In this document: piece after piece, positions 10,587 to 21,014 of the stretch
How the letters are laid out: every line of letters begins with the position of its first letter
Position numbering within the stretch: the stretch's first letter is position 1
Origin: Protostelium mycophagum
Lineage: Eukaryota; Evosea; Variosea; Protosteliida; Protosteliaceae
Reading direction: 5' to 3'
Assembly: GCA_002081555.1 (NCBI GenBank)
Contig: MZNV01003003.1
Location: forward strand, 1 to 21,014
Length of the DNA stretch: 21,014 bases
Notes under the pieces: generated by a model
What the model was told of the DNA's origin: nothing
Databases searched by the model: none
What the model saw: the letters and a program-made list of their open reading frames with translations, nothing else
Made by a program: the position numbers and the translations under genes

Positions 10587-13027
10587 ATGGCCGATTTGGA
10601 AGCAAAAGTGGAGCTACAATCCTCGCCTTCAGAGGAGACGAAAAATGATACTAATGTTCCGAGCAATGAGGATCAGAATTCCAAACAACATCAATATGGC
10701 TCTGAAGTGAAGAGAATGGTCTTTGGTCTTCAAAAGTTTGTCGATCAAAAGAAGTTTGAGAAGTTGTTGAAAGAGTTGGAAGTTTCTTATGTGAAGGCAA
10801 AGAAGGTGATTCCTATGTCAATCGCAAGATCTGATATTGTAGGTTGCTGGTATCACATTTGGAACACTTTATTTCAATACAGAGGAAGAGGCGTTGGAGG
10901 CAGAGAATAAGATCAACTCTTCTGGTAAGAAGCTCACAGCTGCCAGACCAGATGCGAAATCTGGCTCAAAGAGGAAGGCTGAAAACGATGGCAATAAGAG
11001 AAATAAGAAGAATAAAGAGGCCAACAAACCTGCCAACGCTTCTACACCTTGGGAGGAGTGAGTAACACATCATTTTCCCATCAATGGTAAATTGAAATTT
11101 GTCATTCCTGATCGATTTAGGATCCCATACCCAGATCAATTAGAAAAAAAAGCAGCAGAAGCCAAGGCCGCCTTGAAGTGATTTTTCCCACAATTTCCTC
11201 GCAACAAATCCAAGATTTTAATTTCATAGGGGTATTGTGAAGGCCATTCGCAAAGAGTCCAACAAGCTGCCACCCTGGCTCTTCCAAAATGACAGGAAAA
11301 AGAATTTCTGTGAATTTACTGGAGTAATACCATCACCCACACTGAAGGGATATAGAAATAAGGTAACACATTAAAATATTTGTGTCTAAATTTAATAATG
11401 TAGGTATCCCTCACTATTGGTCTCGACGCGAACAACGTCCCTTGCATTGGTTATGCACACGGTAATCTTTTCATCAGAAGACATTGGTGGATGAGATGTG
11501 TGCATGTATTGAGTTAATCAGGGAGAATGGCGGACAATGTATCTTCAGTGGATGATCCCTCTAACAATATACTCACATCTGACGTGGCATTACGTATCAG
11601 AAACTTGTATCAAAGGTTTATCGAGAATCCAGAGAAGAAAGAAGAGCTGTCTTTGCTCAGCGTTTACAACAAACACAACCACTTGGGATTTTGGCGAGAA
11701 CTACAAATCAAGACATTTTCTACCGGTGAAGGTGAGTCATTTACGATGGATCTATAGTAGTGTATGACTGAGGGTGGTAGTGATGTGTGTGTTTCAAGTG
11801 AGCGATGTTGGATTCACAGAGGAGGACGTTCTAAAAGAACAGAAGAAGTTGATCGACTACACCGACTCATTCCGTGAAGAAGTCTCTGTGAACTCCCTGC
11901 ACATGCAGATCTACAACGGGATCGGAAATTATGCAGCAGACACCCCCACCGTACATCTCAAGGGCGAGACACACGTTCATGAGAAATTATTTGATTTAGA
12001 TTTCCGTATTTCGCCAAGTGAGTTGATGAATAATCAATTCATTGGATTATCATTTTAATTGACTCTCCACAGGTGCTTTCTTCCAAGTGAACACACAAGG
12101 TGCACACAAGCTATATTCACTGATAAGAGATCTATGCTTAGAGGCTTTTGCGGCAGAGAAAGTGGACCCCAAGACAAATGGGACAGTGTTGGACGTGTGC
12201 TGTGGCACAGGCACAATCGGAATATCCGTGGCTCCACACGTGAAGGAAGTGATTGGATTAGAGATGGATGCTGGCGCGGTAAGAGACGCGAGGTATAACG
12301 CGCAGGCCAACGGTAAGAATCAACATGTACTTATTTCCATAATTAATATCCTCGCGAATCATGAATTAATGGCGACACAAGAAAGGAGTCATGTTTTAAA
12401 TATTGATAATAGATAGGGGTGAAGAACATAAGCTTTATCGAAGGGAAAGCTGAGCATGTGTTTCAAACAGCAACTGTCTTCCTCCCTGCACAATCCGTCG
12501 CCGTTCTGTACGTAAATGTATTCCAAATTGATTGTACATGAATATTAATACCTCTTTATGAATGTTGATATAGCATATGAATGTACAATTCTAACAGATA
12601 CAGTGACCCTCCCAGAGCAGGACTCCACCCCTCTGTTATCAAGTCCATACGCACATGTAAATCCATAAAATGGATCGTGTTCGTCTCCTGCGACAAGCAG
12701 AGTCTGAACTCTAATGTGGCAGTGCTCTGCAAATTGGCCACGAAACAAGTACACGGACAACATTTTGAGCCGGTCAGGGCCACAGCTGTCGATTTGTTCC
12801 CTCACACACCAAACCAAGAGATTGTCGTCTTTCTGAAGAGGTCTGAGGATATGGTAATCATCGTATCATTCACAGTCTCCATATTCATATTTCTCCAGGG
12901 AAGTAAAGAGAAAAAGGAAGAGGCAAAGAAGGAAGAGGCAAAGGAAGAAACAAAGGAAGAGGCAAAGGAAGAGGCAAAGGAAGAGGCAAAGGAAGAAGAG
13001 AAGCAACCAGTTGAAGAGAAAGTATAA
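10587..13027 (+). CDS. TRMT2A: tRNA (uracil-5-)-methyltransferase, TRMT2A-like
   Basis: Eleven exons: 10587-10805, 10843-11057, 11121-11177, 11230-11362, 11404-11461, 11522-11731, 11799-12017, 12073-12312, 12417-12507, 12598-12853 and 12899-13027; 608 aa, phases exact. Family members use S-adenosylmethionine to make 5-methyluridine, classically U54 in the T loop of tRNA. N-terminal residues about 45-120 resemble the RNA-recognition motif of TRMT2A (GITFGTLYFNTEEEALEA, restored by splicing out 10806-10842), followed by a basic linker. The catalytic part has FWRELQIKTFSTGE, AFFQVNTQGAHKLY, the SAM-binding motif VLDVCCGTGTIG (about 409-420), DPPRAGLH (about 484-491), the nucleophile Cys in FVSCDKQSL (about 512) and AVDLFPHTPNQEIVVF with the general-base Glu. 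The last exon is a Lys/Glu-rich tail made of short repeats. Its stop lies 43 nt from the stop of the convergent ATAD5-like gene. Confidence 0.92.
12908..13006 (+). repeat. Tandem repeat encoding the KEEA tail
   Basis: About eight imperfect copies of a 12-nt unit, GAGGCAAAGGAA, encode repeated Glu-Ala-Lys-Glu at the C-terminus of the methyltransferase. The regular unit points to recent slippage expansion and a charged, probably helical or disordered tail. Confidence 0.8.
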
Positions 13028-13070
13028 ACTCAATCATGAGTGATAGGAATCATTGGATTTGTTCACTTAT

Positions 13071-15533
13071 TTATATCTCTTTTGCAAGAGTCAGATCTTT
13101 TTGTGCGTCTATGATGTGTTCGTCTTCCATCCTCGAATCGAAATAATGTCTAAATGTCCTCTTCACTCCCCTCCTCTCATCCTCGTCTTTCATTATCCTA
13201 AATTCATTAATCTTCCAAAATAAGAGTGATGTACCTAAAGATGCACGCATAGTAGTCCACCGTTGTAGATAACAGGTGCTGGTAAGCTGGGATCAATTTA
13301 TTGGTCCACTCTTGTCTGTTTCTCCTTCTCTGCTGTGTATCTCTCCTTCCGAAAATCAATTCATCTCAGAGTAGATGATAGATCACCTTAAAGCCTCCCT
13401 TGTGTAATCATCTATAGGTGCATATCTGCCCTCCATCTCCGCATAGTTCGCCATACTTGACATATTTATCTCTTGACAAATCTCATAATTTAAATCAAAA
13501 TCATGTTTCCCCGCACGGAATGGTGACTCTTCCATGAATTTTTCCGTCTCTGTGAAGATTTCTTGTTGATAAAAGGTATCCACTTGACTAAATAGATCTG
13601 CTTGTCTGCTGACCTCTTTCATTCTTTGCAATGCGGCCATTTTGTGATCAATGTTACTCTCTTTTGTGTTGAGATAATTGCAGAATGATATGTCTATCCC
13701 ACATCCACTCATTTTTGTCCTGTCGTGTTCTGAACTAAAATCTGTGTCTTGTGTCTCTTTGTTTATGCCATATATTATAGCCACACTATTCCTCAAAAAT
13801 ATCTCATTTGGTTTGAATTGTGTCCACAGTTGTATTGTGTTAAGAATGCGGCGTAAATCGTCCCCGTATATATCGCATAAGTTTGATATATTCTCCTTTA
13901 TAATAGAGTATTCTTCCTTCTGTAAGATTCAATTGATATATGTGATCTATCGTCACATACCAACTGAGATATTGATCCTATTTGTATATAATTATTTGCA
14001 GCTAATATTGTAAACGCATAATCGATTATGTGTCTTCTATCTGGATCGTCCATGTACATCTCCTTCAGCCTTTCTGTGCCATCCTTATTGCATTCCCATA
14101 ATATCCTTTGTACTTCCTCATTCATCTCTAAAGAAGTTAACTCATTCATTCCATGATGAGATAAATAAATACTTACTATTTGCTGTGATAATAACTGGTA
14201 TCTTGGATTTTTTTATTGTTTCTGACAAAACTGAGGAGAACCCTTTCTCATCTGCAAAAAAAGAGTCGATCTCCTCAAAGACCAACATTGCTTTGTTATT
14301 ATCCCCTTCCTTTCTCTTATTCCTCTCTTGTGTATTCACTGTTTGAGATTTTGTAGCCTCCTCTATCTGTTTGTGTCAATATAATTATTGTATTAAGAGT
14401 TATTCATTGTGTACATATACCTGAAGAAGAGAATTTAATAAAACTTGCCTGGAGCATGCGTCGCGATGTTCTATGGTCTGATGAATTCAATTCGATTATG
14501 AAGTATCCATAACTATTGCACAGTGCTGATATCTATTTACATTTATCATAAATCATTTGGTTATTATTTCACTGTCATATGATACACTGATCGACTTAAT
14601 ATTTCAATACTGGAAATTAAAAAGAAATATTCTTACTGTAGATGATTTACAGGATTTATGTGAACCGATGAGTAGAATATGCGTGTTCGTCTGTTCTATA
14701 TTATGATCGTTCCACTCATTAGCCCATCTACATAATTCCTGACTCAAATTAATCAACATCAAATTGAAAAATAGACCGACTTGTATTTTGTAATGGTTTG
14801 TGGAGTTTGAAAGTAAGTGTGTGGGATGTGTGGGATTGTACATATCCACCCATAAGTTATTTTTCTCTGATTTATTCGTGGAATCCTCAATGAAATCCAT
14901 AATTTCTTCGCTAATACTCAGACCCAATTCTTTCAGACAATCTTTTCGGCGTGTGTAATTGCAACGCTCAAAAGATCTTACTTCTATCCTCTTTGGATCT
15001 TCTACTTTTTGCACCATATCTAATGCTCTCAATTTTCCCGAGGTTTTTTTCAGATGGCAGCTTCTCTCGCGTCGTCTAAAGGTTGCAATTGGGTCTATCT
15101 CCTCCCCTCCTTCTCTTTCTTGGGGTATAATAATATTCTCAGGTTGTGGGGCAAAAGAGCAATAAACCTTCTTCCAAATGCCTTTCTGAACCTCTTCGCC
15201 CTTCTTTGTTCCTCCATTTTGAGCTTTTGAAGCTTGTTGGAGCTTGAAAAACGGATGTTCCATTCGTCCAACATTCAATTTCTGCTGCTCTAATTTGTCC
15301 TGATCTATGCTCTTCTTTAATTCTGATGTGGGATCCCTCTTGGTTTTTTTCTGAAATATCGGTGCCAACGGTTTGTCGTTTGAGGGTGGCTCTTGATCTG
15401 GCCATTTTCGTTTCTTCTCGGTCTGGTTTGATTGAACGTCATCCTCTTTGCTGATATCTATCGGTATTGATTTCTTCGCTATCTGGACAAAAGAAAGGAG
15501 GTTGTATCGCTCATCTTTTGCTTTCTTATTCAT
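13071..15533 (-). CDS. ATAD5: ATAD5/Elg1-like AAA+ ATPase (RFC-like PCNA unloader)
   Basis: Eight exons on the minus strand: 15533-14781, 14738-14637, 14532-14421, 14362-14177, 14127-13961, 13919-13387, 13345-13235 and 13197-13071; 696 aa. An in-frame ATG at 15689 would add 52 residues and leave only 25 nt to the mannosidase stop, so 15533 is preferred but not proved. Family members form an RFC-like complex that removes PCNA from DNA. The N-terminal third is polar and charged, with short blocks PLAPIFQKK and MEHPFFKLQQ. The AAA+ core shows NNLWVDMYNPTHPTHLL, Walker A-like IGSHKSCKSST (about 275-285), SYGYFIIELNSSDHRTSRRM, Walker B LVFEEIDSFFADEKGFSSVL, PVIITAN, and the lid block LCDIYGDDLRRILNTIQLW. 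Walker A has Cys where Gly precedes the catalytic Lys. The C-terminus ends TLAKEI. The region after PVIITAN is shorter and less familiar than in animal ATAD5. Confidence 0.85.
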
Positions 15534-15714
15534 CCGAAATGTTAAAATTGCTGACAATGACTTGCACTTTTCCGGCGGGAAAATTTGAAATTCAAATCTT
15601 TTCGTCAAAGCGGTTGAGAACTTGGCTGAGGACAGCAACCATTGAATAAAGAACCAAGTAATCCCCTGTAGAACTGAAATAACCACCATGCTTCTGTTTA
15701 TTCATCCGACAGCA

Positions 15715-18700
15715 CTATTTCACCCATATCTTAAAAGTTCTGATCTCCATCGGGGAGATGACCAAGACAAATCCTCTTAGAGGCACTCTGATACTTTCAT
15801 TACTGTCTTCTGTATTCCACCGAAGTTTATCTCCTTCGGATTGTACAATGCTCATTGTCGCAGAAAGATTTAATTCTTCAACGCGAACCAAGCCATTAAA
15901 TAAAGAGGATAAGTCAATCTGGTTCATCATCAGAAATGAAAACTTCATTATAGATTATAGCACTGAAACACCTACCTTGACGGGCTTTGAGAGATCAGAG
16001 TGCTCTCCCGCTGCGAAAAGATGCTGTAGACGGAGCAAAGTGCCGTTATTGAGGGGTCTGAGTGTCATTAGGTGTACATTTACTGGCAGTGAAGCTATCT
16101 TCCCACTCCATTTATATTCTGTCGATGTCCTCACGGGAAAATGCTGTTCTCTTATCACAATTCATCGAGGGAATTAATACTACCTGCAAGGGATATTGTT
16201 GCACGATAGAAAGACGTCTCTGTGCCTCAGCACCCATCTCTATGCTGGTCAAGGTCATCCATAACTTTGTTCTAATGGTGCTTGTATCATTCAACGCCTG
16301 AGACAATTAGGTTGATGTGATATTGAGAGGAATGTCACCTCTCCAAGACCTCTTCCATCGTCATCTATACATCTTCTGTGCAGCATCATCTCAATCTCTC
16401 CATTTCTTAAAGATGCTGCTCCGTGTGTGGAATCACACAACACGTTCAACTGTAGATCATCATCCTTATCTCTCATAAAAGCTCTGTATCGTATCAAAAT
16501 ATATTATCAACATACATTTGATTTATATTTATTTATAAGAATAGATTACCTTTGCACAGCAGGGAAATAATTACCGGATATGGGTTCAAATTTATTAAAA
16601 TCGGATCTTCTCTCCATGATTTCCAGCCCATTATCATCCGTGTAAAATATTCCATTATTATTCATAGAACTCTTCAGTCTAATAATTAATTCGTTTCCTA
16701 TATTCAGTGGCCCAACCTCATTCATATAAGCAAATCATATCATCTAATATTATATATCATAACATCATATCATCTGAATGATTACCTCGGGTATGATCTC
16801 TATACTCCTACCTGCATTTCATTCAGTATCACATATGAAGAAATAGAAGGTATGTACCCAAGAGTCCATCTAAATGATATAGAATGATGCTGTGTCCGTA
16901 ATCAGGGGTCCACTGCTGTTGCACTTCACTCAATAGTGGTCCTTCTATAACTTTATTCTCTATTTGATCGGATACCTTATCCAATAATGCTGTTCGTGGT
17001 AATACCACCCAGTATACCTTCTCACATCACCCCCCATACGCACTTCTTCTTTACCTCGAAATTTCCTGGAATAGTTGCCCCTGAACTGCTCATCTCGCGG
17101 GACAAGACGTTTATGTGTGTCTCATTTTTACCATTTATGGTGAAGGACAATGCCTGTATTCACTCATTTATGGCTTTCTTAGAATGATTTACATTTTGAT
17201 TTGTGGACTTGATCGGAGTGATTAGGGTGATACAATCTCCAGCACAATATGGAACCTCAATGTGTGTAAGTGAACATAATTACAATGGAGTCAATCTCAC
17301 CTGAATATAGAAATTACCTCCCGCTCCAGCAGAAGAACCAGAAGATATATACTCCAGTGCATCACTTCTAAGATCTAACCCTTTAGGCAGAGCAAACCAG
17401 TCAACATAGACATCATCGGAGGGGTTCCATGGCGCCATACTATCCGTTCGTGTCACAATAAACGTAACCCCTGAAGTAGTTGTGGTTGTCACGGTGACCA
17501 GCAAGCTCAGAGCAGCTTATATGTTCAGTTATTTTTTTTTGTGATTGTTGTTGAGGATTATTATATTATATTATTATATCATATTATATTATATTATATT
17601 ATTATTCTCGTGTGACGATAGTTGGCATCTATTTTTTGGGGATTACCTTGACTGTGAGCCGTTGCGACCACGACAGGATTCGCATTGAACTGTTTTGAAA
17701 AGCGGAGCTCTATTGTGACAGTATTGCAGTTTGTTGGGACCATTGGGACTTTTATGCTTCCGGTCTCATAGACTGAATTTTGCATTAAGCTCTTGTACGG
17801 AAATTCATTCCATGCAACGTAAGTATATCCTGTCTACCACAATAAGATCTTTACATATTGACATATTGTGTGATGTAAGAGATTAAGATGAACAGACCTG
17901 CCCGGACCAGCCGACATTACTCTCATCCGCTCTCACTGCAGTTAATTTGAAATCATTCATTGTGATCTTATTTGCTGTCAGAAGGAGTGCCTGTGGATGT
18001 GAATATGGTACATATCACATATCATTCACCTCTTCTGTACCATAGGGGAAGTCTGCGGTTCCAAAGAACAAGAAATTGCCACCCGACTTTCTGGGTTTAA
18101 CGAAAGGAACGGTTTGTTCTTCCAGGTTTCTGCAATTGTTACAATAGATATTGATATCTTCCTACCTCTTGGATGGGTTAAACATAAAATAAGAGTCGGA
18201 GTCTGGTCTGAATACATATGCTCCAGAGCTCTGCCCAGCATTATTTGAGGCGGAGGTGTAGTGGAGATACTCTACTCCCGCTTTCATCTTTTTTCCGATG
18301 GCCTTATTTGTTATTGCAGAGAGACGGCCGTTCTCACCATCAAAATCAAGCTGTATAAATTCGTTGCTAACCATTTGAGCAGGGGAGGGTTTTGTAGAAG
18401 GGGCATTGCCATAGGCGATATTGTACACTTGAATAGAAAGTGGATCGATATCAACAAGAATGAATAACCTGTGACTCGCCTTCTCTTTGGAGAAGGATGA
18501 AACCGGGTTTACCTTTTTAAATTTCAAATCAAAATGTAGCTGGAGGACATACCTGGCACGGTACTTTGTTGACGGAAGAGCCGTTACGATAAGTTACTGT
18601 GGCACTTGTGTAGTTGGTTAATACACTAATAAACTCTTTTCTTCTCCACGCGAGAGAATTAAATACAGCCAGTTCTTCCGTTGCACCGTTGCTGCCGAGC

Positions 18701-20413
18701 AAGTCCTCAGTGAGAGAAGTTATTGTCTTCAAGGCAAAGTATCTCCCCTCTTCAATACGCCGCATGTAATCCTCTACGACGATTTGTTTCGATGTACCAG
18801 TGACTAAATACAATAAATGATATCAATATTTATAAATACAATTAAATCTACCTGCATCGTGATGTGTGAATAGATCTAAACCTTGACGTAATTTCTATAG
18901 ATTGTCAGATTGAAACTGTGTATCTACAACTCGCCTGAAAACCTTCTGATGGTCCTTTCTTCGTGTTGATAGAGTGAAGTGCGTCCAAAGCATCCGAAGC
19001 GTGTAATAAAGCGGAATGTTGACGGTAAGTCTGCTTCTCTTTGGGTCGTGAAGAGTAGATACCAGACCAATATCCAGCCAAGTTATCATTATAGGGGAAG
19101 AAGTCACCGTGATATACCGGCCATGTCAAATTTAATGCATGAACATCCCTCACATAATCAGATAGGAAGGCGTAACGAAGTTTAACCCCATATTCCTCTG
19201 TATTTGTGTTCATGTACCTGGCTATTGTGACAATCAATCACATACGTCATACTTACGTCATCAGTTGATCCATTTGATCAAAGGATACGAAGGCATTGTA
19301 GTGAGCTACGTCCCCGCCGAACGGGATGAGTACCTTCACGAATAAATACCATTCGTGTAATGATATATATGATCAATTACTTTGTTGTGCCTGAACCACT
19401 GACTTTGTTCTTTTACGGATTCTACGAGTAGTTTCGCGAAATATGAAACATTATATCCTGTCAAGGTAATGTCCCCTTGGACATAATAGCTTGGATCACC
19501 ATTATTGAATATGAAATTGAGAGCTGGTGGGGAGGTATAACCAGCTATGAGCTCGTGTGCCCATATCTCTGATCTCTTACCCAATGTACTGTTAATATCT
19601 CAATTCATAATGATTCGCATTTATCATCTTACGTAGAACCTCTCCATACAAATTCAGCAGCTTTGTTTTCTTTCATCCACTCAAGTGCAGACAGAGGAAC
19701 TCTACATATTCCAAATGCAGAGAAACCTTCACAATTTATATCATTCAATTATCTATATTCTTACCCATCTGTGACCAGAGTGAGGCTGTAGACGCACTGT
19801 GTCCAAAAGGATCAATGTGCCACTAGAGATGTAATGTATCAAATAAAACAATCGAGGCTCAACACTTACTGCTGATTTGGGAGTAACTCCAAACTCTTCA
19901 AGTAGAAATGCCGCTCCATTGGACATCTGATTGACTTCCTCGACATACGTGGTGGTCGCCTCATCATTCATAGTCATTCCACCTGAAAAGGAGTTAAAGA
20001 TGTGAACAAAAGACTCTAACTCACCGAGGTTGAATTCCACCTGTCCTCTTGACACGACTGATTTGATTATCCCTTTCTTCACTTTACCTTGCCTTCTGTA
20101 GTACTTCTCAAAGTAGGTGATCTCAACTTGTGTGAAGCGTCTTTCTATTTGATTATTTGAGTCATATGAAGAGGTTGTTGAGAACCCACCAGGATTTTCA
20201 TAAAGGGCAGAAAATACGGTGTCAAGTATGTAATGGACAGTGGTTGTGTAATAATCGTCCACAGTCTTCAACCAGCCTACGTCATCATGAGAGTGTGGAA
20301 CAATGTAGACCTCCAAACTGCTAGTGTTAGTTGGATAACATGCAAAAGAATTACAGAGACGAAGCAGTGGAAGATAGTGACAGGAACACCAAAAAGACGA
20401 AGCAGACCCTCAT
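15715..20413 (-). CDS. GH38 alpha-mannosidase, lysosomal type, with internal lectin-like insertion
   Basis: Twenty-four exons on the minus strand, 1187 aa: 20413-20361, 20320-20025, 19982-19870, 19822-19765, 19726-19633, 19588-19381, 19333-19257, 19217-18935, 18894-18852, 18803-18553, 18512-18166, 18129-18030, 17990-17898, 17833-17647, 17515-17301, 17255-17193, 17153-17055, 17017-16858, 16811-16786, 16716-16550, 16483-16339, 16297-16184, 16143-15976 and 15918-15715. The enzyme removes alpha-mannose from N-glycans, normally in the lysosome. Exon 1 is a signal peptide (MRVCFVFLVFLSLSSTA). PHSHDDVGW (26-34) gives zinc ligands His29 and Asp31; WHIDPFGHS (155-163) gives nucleophile Asp158; THHDAVTGTSKQ gives zinc ligand His406. 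VWRGS, YHGDFFPYNDN, SSGAYVFRP, GPLLSEVQQ, NNGIFYTDDNG, GEIEMMLHRR, DDDGRGLGE and SLPVNVHLMTLRP follow in family order. Residues about 609-860 are extra. One intron appears to be GC-AG. Confidence 0.92.
17055..18129 (-). other. Extra domain block inside the mannosidase (exons 12-17)
   Basis: Six exons encode about 252 residues between SSGAYVFRP and GPLLSEVQQ, where other GH38 enzymes have only a short linker. The block seems to hold two related beta-rich modules. One ends DFKLTAVRADESN..TYVAWNEFP; the other reads NTVTIELRFSKQFNANPVVV..VTFIVTRTDS..DDVYVDWFALP. The pattern of a Phe before xxxP-V-V, a later hydrophobic strand and a final V-x-W resembles H-type lectin domains. This is a by-eye resemblance. 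A Ser/Gly-rich stretch and a Cys pair (YCAGDC) follow. Confidence 0.55.
17549..17605. repeat. TATTA microsatellite in mannosidase intron
   Basis: A run of TTATTATA/TATTA units lies inside the longest mannosidase intron (17516-17646, 131 nt). It is next to the exons of the lectin-like block. Confidence 0.75.
18895..18934 (-). other. Probable GC-AG intron in the mannosidase gene
   Basis: Read on the minus strand the donor is CAG|GCGAGT and the acceptor CTATAG, 40 nt in all. Phase-0 joining of ..GPSEGFQ to KLRQGLDLFTHHDA keeps the frame into the conserved zinc-site block. The nearby GT donors give the wrong phase. Confidence 0.65.
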
Positions 20414-20506
20414 CTCGAGTGAAATTTGGTTTGAAATTTTTTGTTTTATTCCGATGAGAAGGTGTATGTCACTGAAAACCCAAGACGTATTCACGGACTG
20501 CTGTAT

Positions 20507-20798
20507 TCAGCACCTGAAGAAGTTCTTGGCGATCCTGTAGTGTCCAACTTTCTGCGAGATAGATGGTTTGTTAAACTGAAATGTAAATGTTACATACTTC
20601 CGTTGAAGAAGCCGAGCTTGCGTGGATGAACACATCTTGGGGAAGAATTTCGAGAACAGTAGTCTTTCCAATACCGCTCTGGCCACAGATGTAGCCTAGT
20701 CGATGATCCTGAATCATTGTACAGAGTTTCGCTTCTTCCAGTGTGAATGACAAGGTTAACCAGACTTTTCTCGCCGGTCTCGATTTTTGATAGGAATA
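20507..20798 (-). CDS. P-loop NTPase-like fragment, poorly resolved
   Basis: An open minus-strand frame (20798 down to 20598) contains LGYICGQSGIGKTTVLEILP, a perfect Walker A of the GxxGxGKT type, followed by DVFIHASSASSTE. A 46-nt GT..AG intron (20552-20597) would join it in phase to a short last exon, KVGHYRIAKNFFRC and stop. No Walker B or other domain is visible, and no start was identified; the frame closes upstream at 20799. It may be the 3' end of a gene running off the right edge, or a remnant. A second frame is also open across the same bases, which lowers confidence. Confidence 0.35.
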
Positions 20799-21014
20799 TT
20801 AAGCTTCCTCTCAGAGCTGTTATTAAATAAATCTGATTTAATATCTGATTTATTTAATATCTGGGAATAAAGTCCTGTGAAATATCAATACCAGAGCAGG
20901 AGAATGAAAAGAAAAGACAGGGCTGTGCTGACAGAGATTTTCACAAAAAATTCTGAGACACATAATACAAATATTAACCACATAATAAAAATTATGTAAA
21001 CAAATCCAGAGTTT
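20799..21014. other. AT-rich right edge
   Basis: No coding motif was seen. It holds the inverted repeat at 20821-20859 and otherwise looks like intron or intergenic DNA. Confidence 0.4.
20821..20859. repeat. Perfect 13-nt inverted repeat
   Basis: Arms 20821-20833 and 20847-20859 are perfect reverse complements (TATTAAATAAATC and its partner) around a 13-nt loop. A 10-nt direct repeat, ATCTGATTTA (20831-20840 and 20843-20852), overlaps it. The role is unknown. Confidence 0.75.

Noticed and set aside
10839-10882. Alternative intron in the methyltransferase gene starting at GTAGGT
   Set aside because: It puts the next exon in the wrong frame. Splicing 10806-10842 instead restores GITFGTLYFNTEEEALEA.
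12545-12817. Minus-strand 90-codon open frame
   Set aside because: It is the reverse reading of the methyltransferase exon holding the catalytic Cys.
15758-16177. Plus-strand 139-codon open frame
   Set aside because: It is antisense to the last mannosidase exons, which carry conserved GH38 C-terminal motifs.
19222-19256. Acceptor AATAG giving a 35-nt mannosidase intron
   Set aside because: It breaks the phase of the next exon. The acceptor four bases on (intron 19218-19256) keeps frame through to the stop.
20821-20859. Inverted repeat as a transposon end
   Set aside because: The arms are only 13 nt and adjacent. No transposase, target duplication or second copy was seen.

Overview
The window is nuclear DNA from a compact, intron-rich eukaryotic microbe. 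Genes sit on both strands with short spacers. Almost every gene is cut by 36-130 nt introns with GT..AG ends, most of them 37-50 nt. TAA, TAG and TGA are all used as stops, so the code looks standard. No rRNA, tRNA, CRISPR, viral or transposon sequence was recognised. The gene mix (secreted class 3 lipase, lysosomal alpha-mannosidase, a Rab5-GEF-type protein, an ABCH/G-like transporter) would suit a free-living phagotroph such as an amoebozoan, but this is a guess from content only.

Layout, left to right: (1) 3' part of an ABC-2 transporter gene (+, to 2197); (2) a membrane acyltransferase-3 family gene (+, 2681-4145); (3) a secreted class 3 lipase (-, 4493-5802); (4) a long WD40-MORN-VPS9 gene (+, 6202-10229); (5) a TRMT2A-like tRNA m5U methyltransferase (+, 10587-13027); (6) an ATAD5/Elg1-like PCNA-unloader ATPase (-, 13071-about 15533); (7) a GH38 lysosomal-type alpha-mannosidase with a signal peptide and a large internal insertion (-, 15715-20413); (8) a poorly resolved P-loop fragment (-, 20507-about 20798) at the right edge.

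Exon-intron models were built by hand from splice sites, reading phase and family motifs. The lipase (295 aa), WD40-MORN-VPS9 protein (about 997 aa), TRMT2A homologue (608 aa), ATAD5 homologue (696 aa from the chosen ATG), acyltransferase (440 aa) and mannosidase (1187 aa) all close as exact multiples of three. That supports the models but does not replace transcript evidence.

The genes do not form one pathway. They are housekeeping and endolysosomal functions side by side. The points most worth following are a WD40 propeller joined to an alsin-like MORN-VPS9 module, and a roughly 250-residue lectin-like insertion inside the mannosidase. Smaller points are a probable GC-AG intron, a 26-nt microexon, a changed Walker A in the ATAD5 homologue, and an in-frame 81-nt intron in the lipase core.
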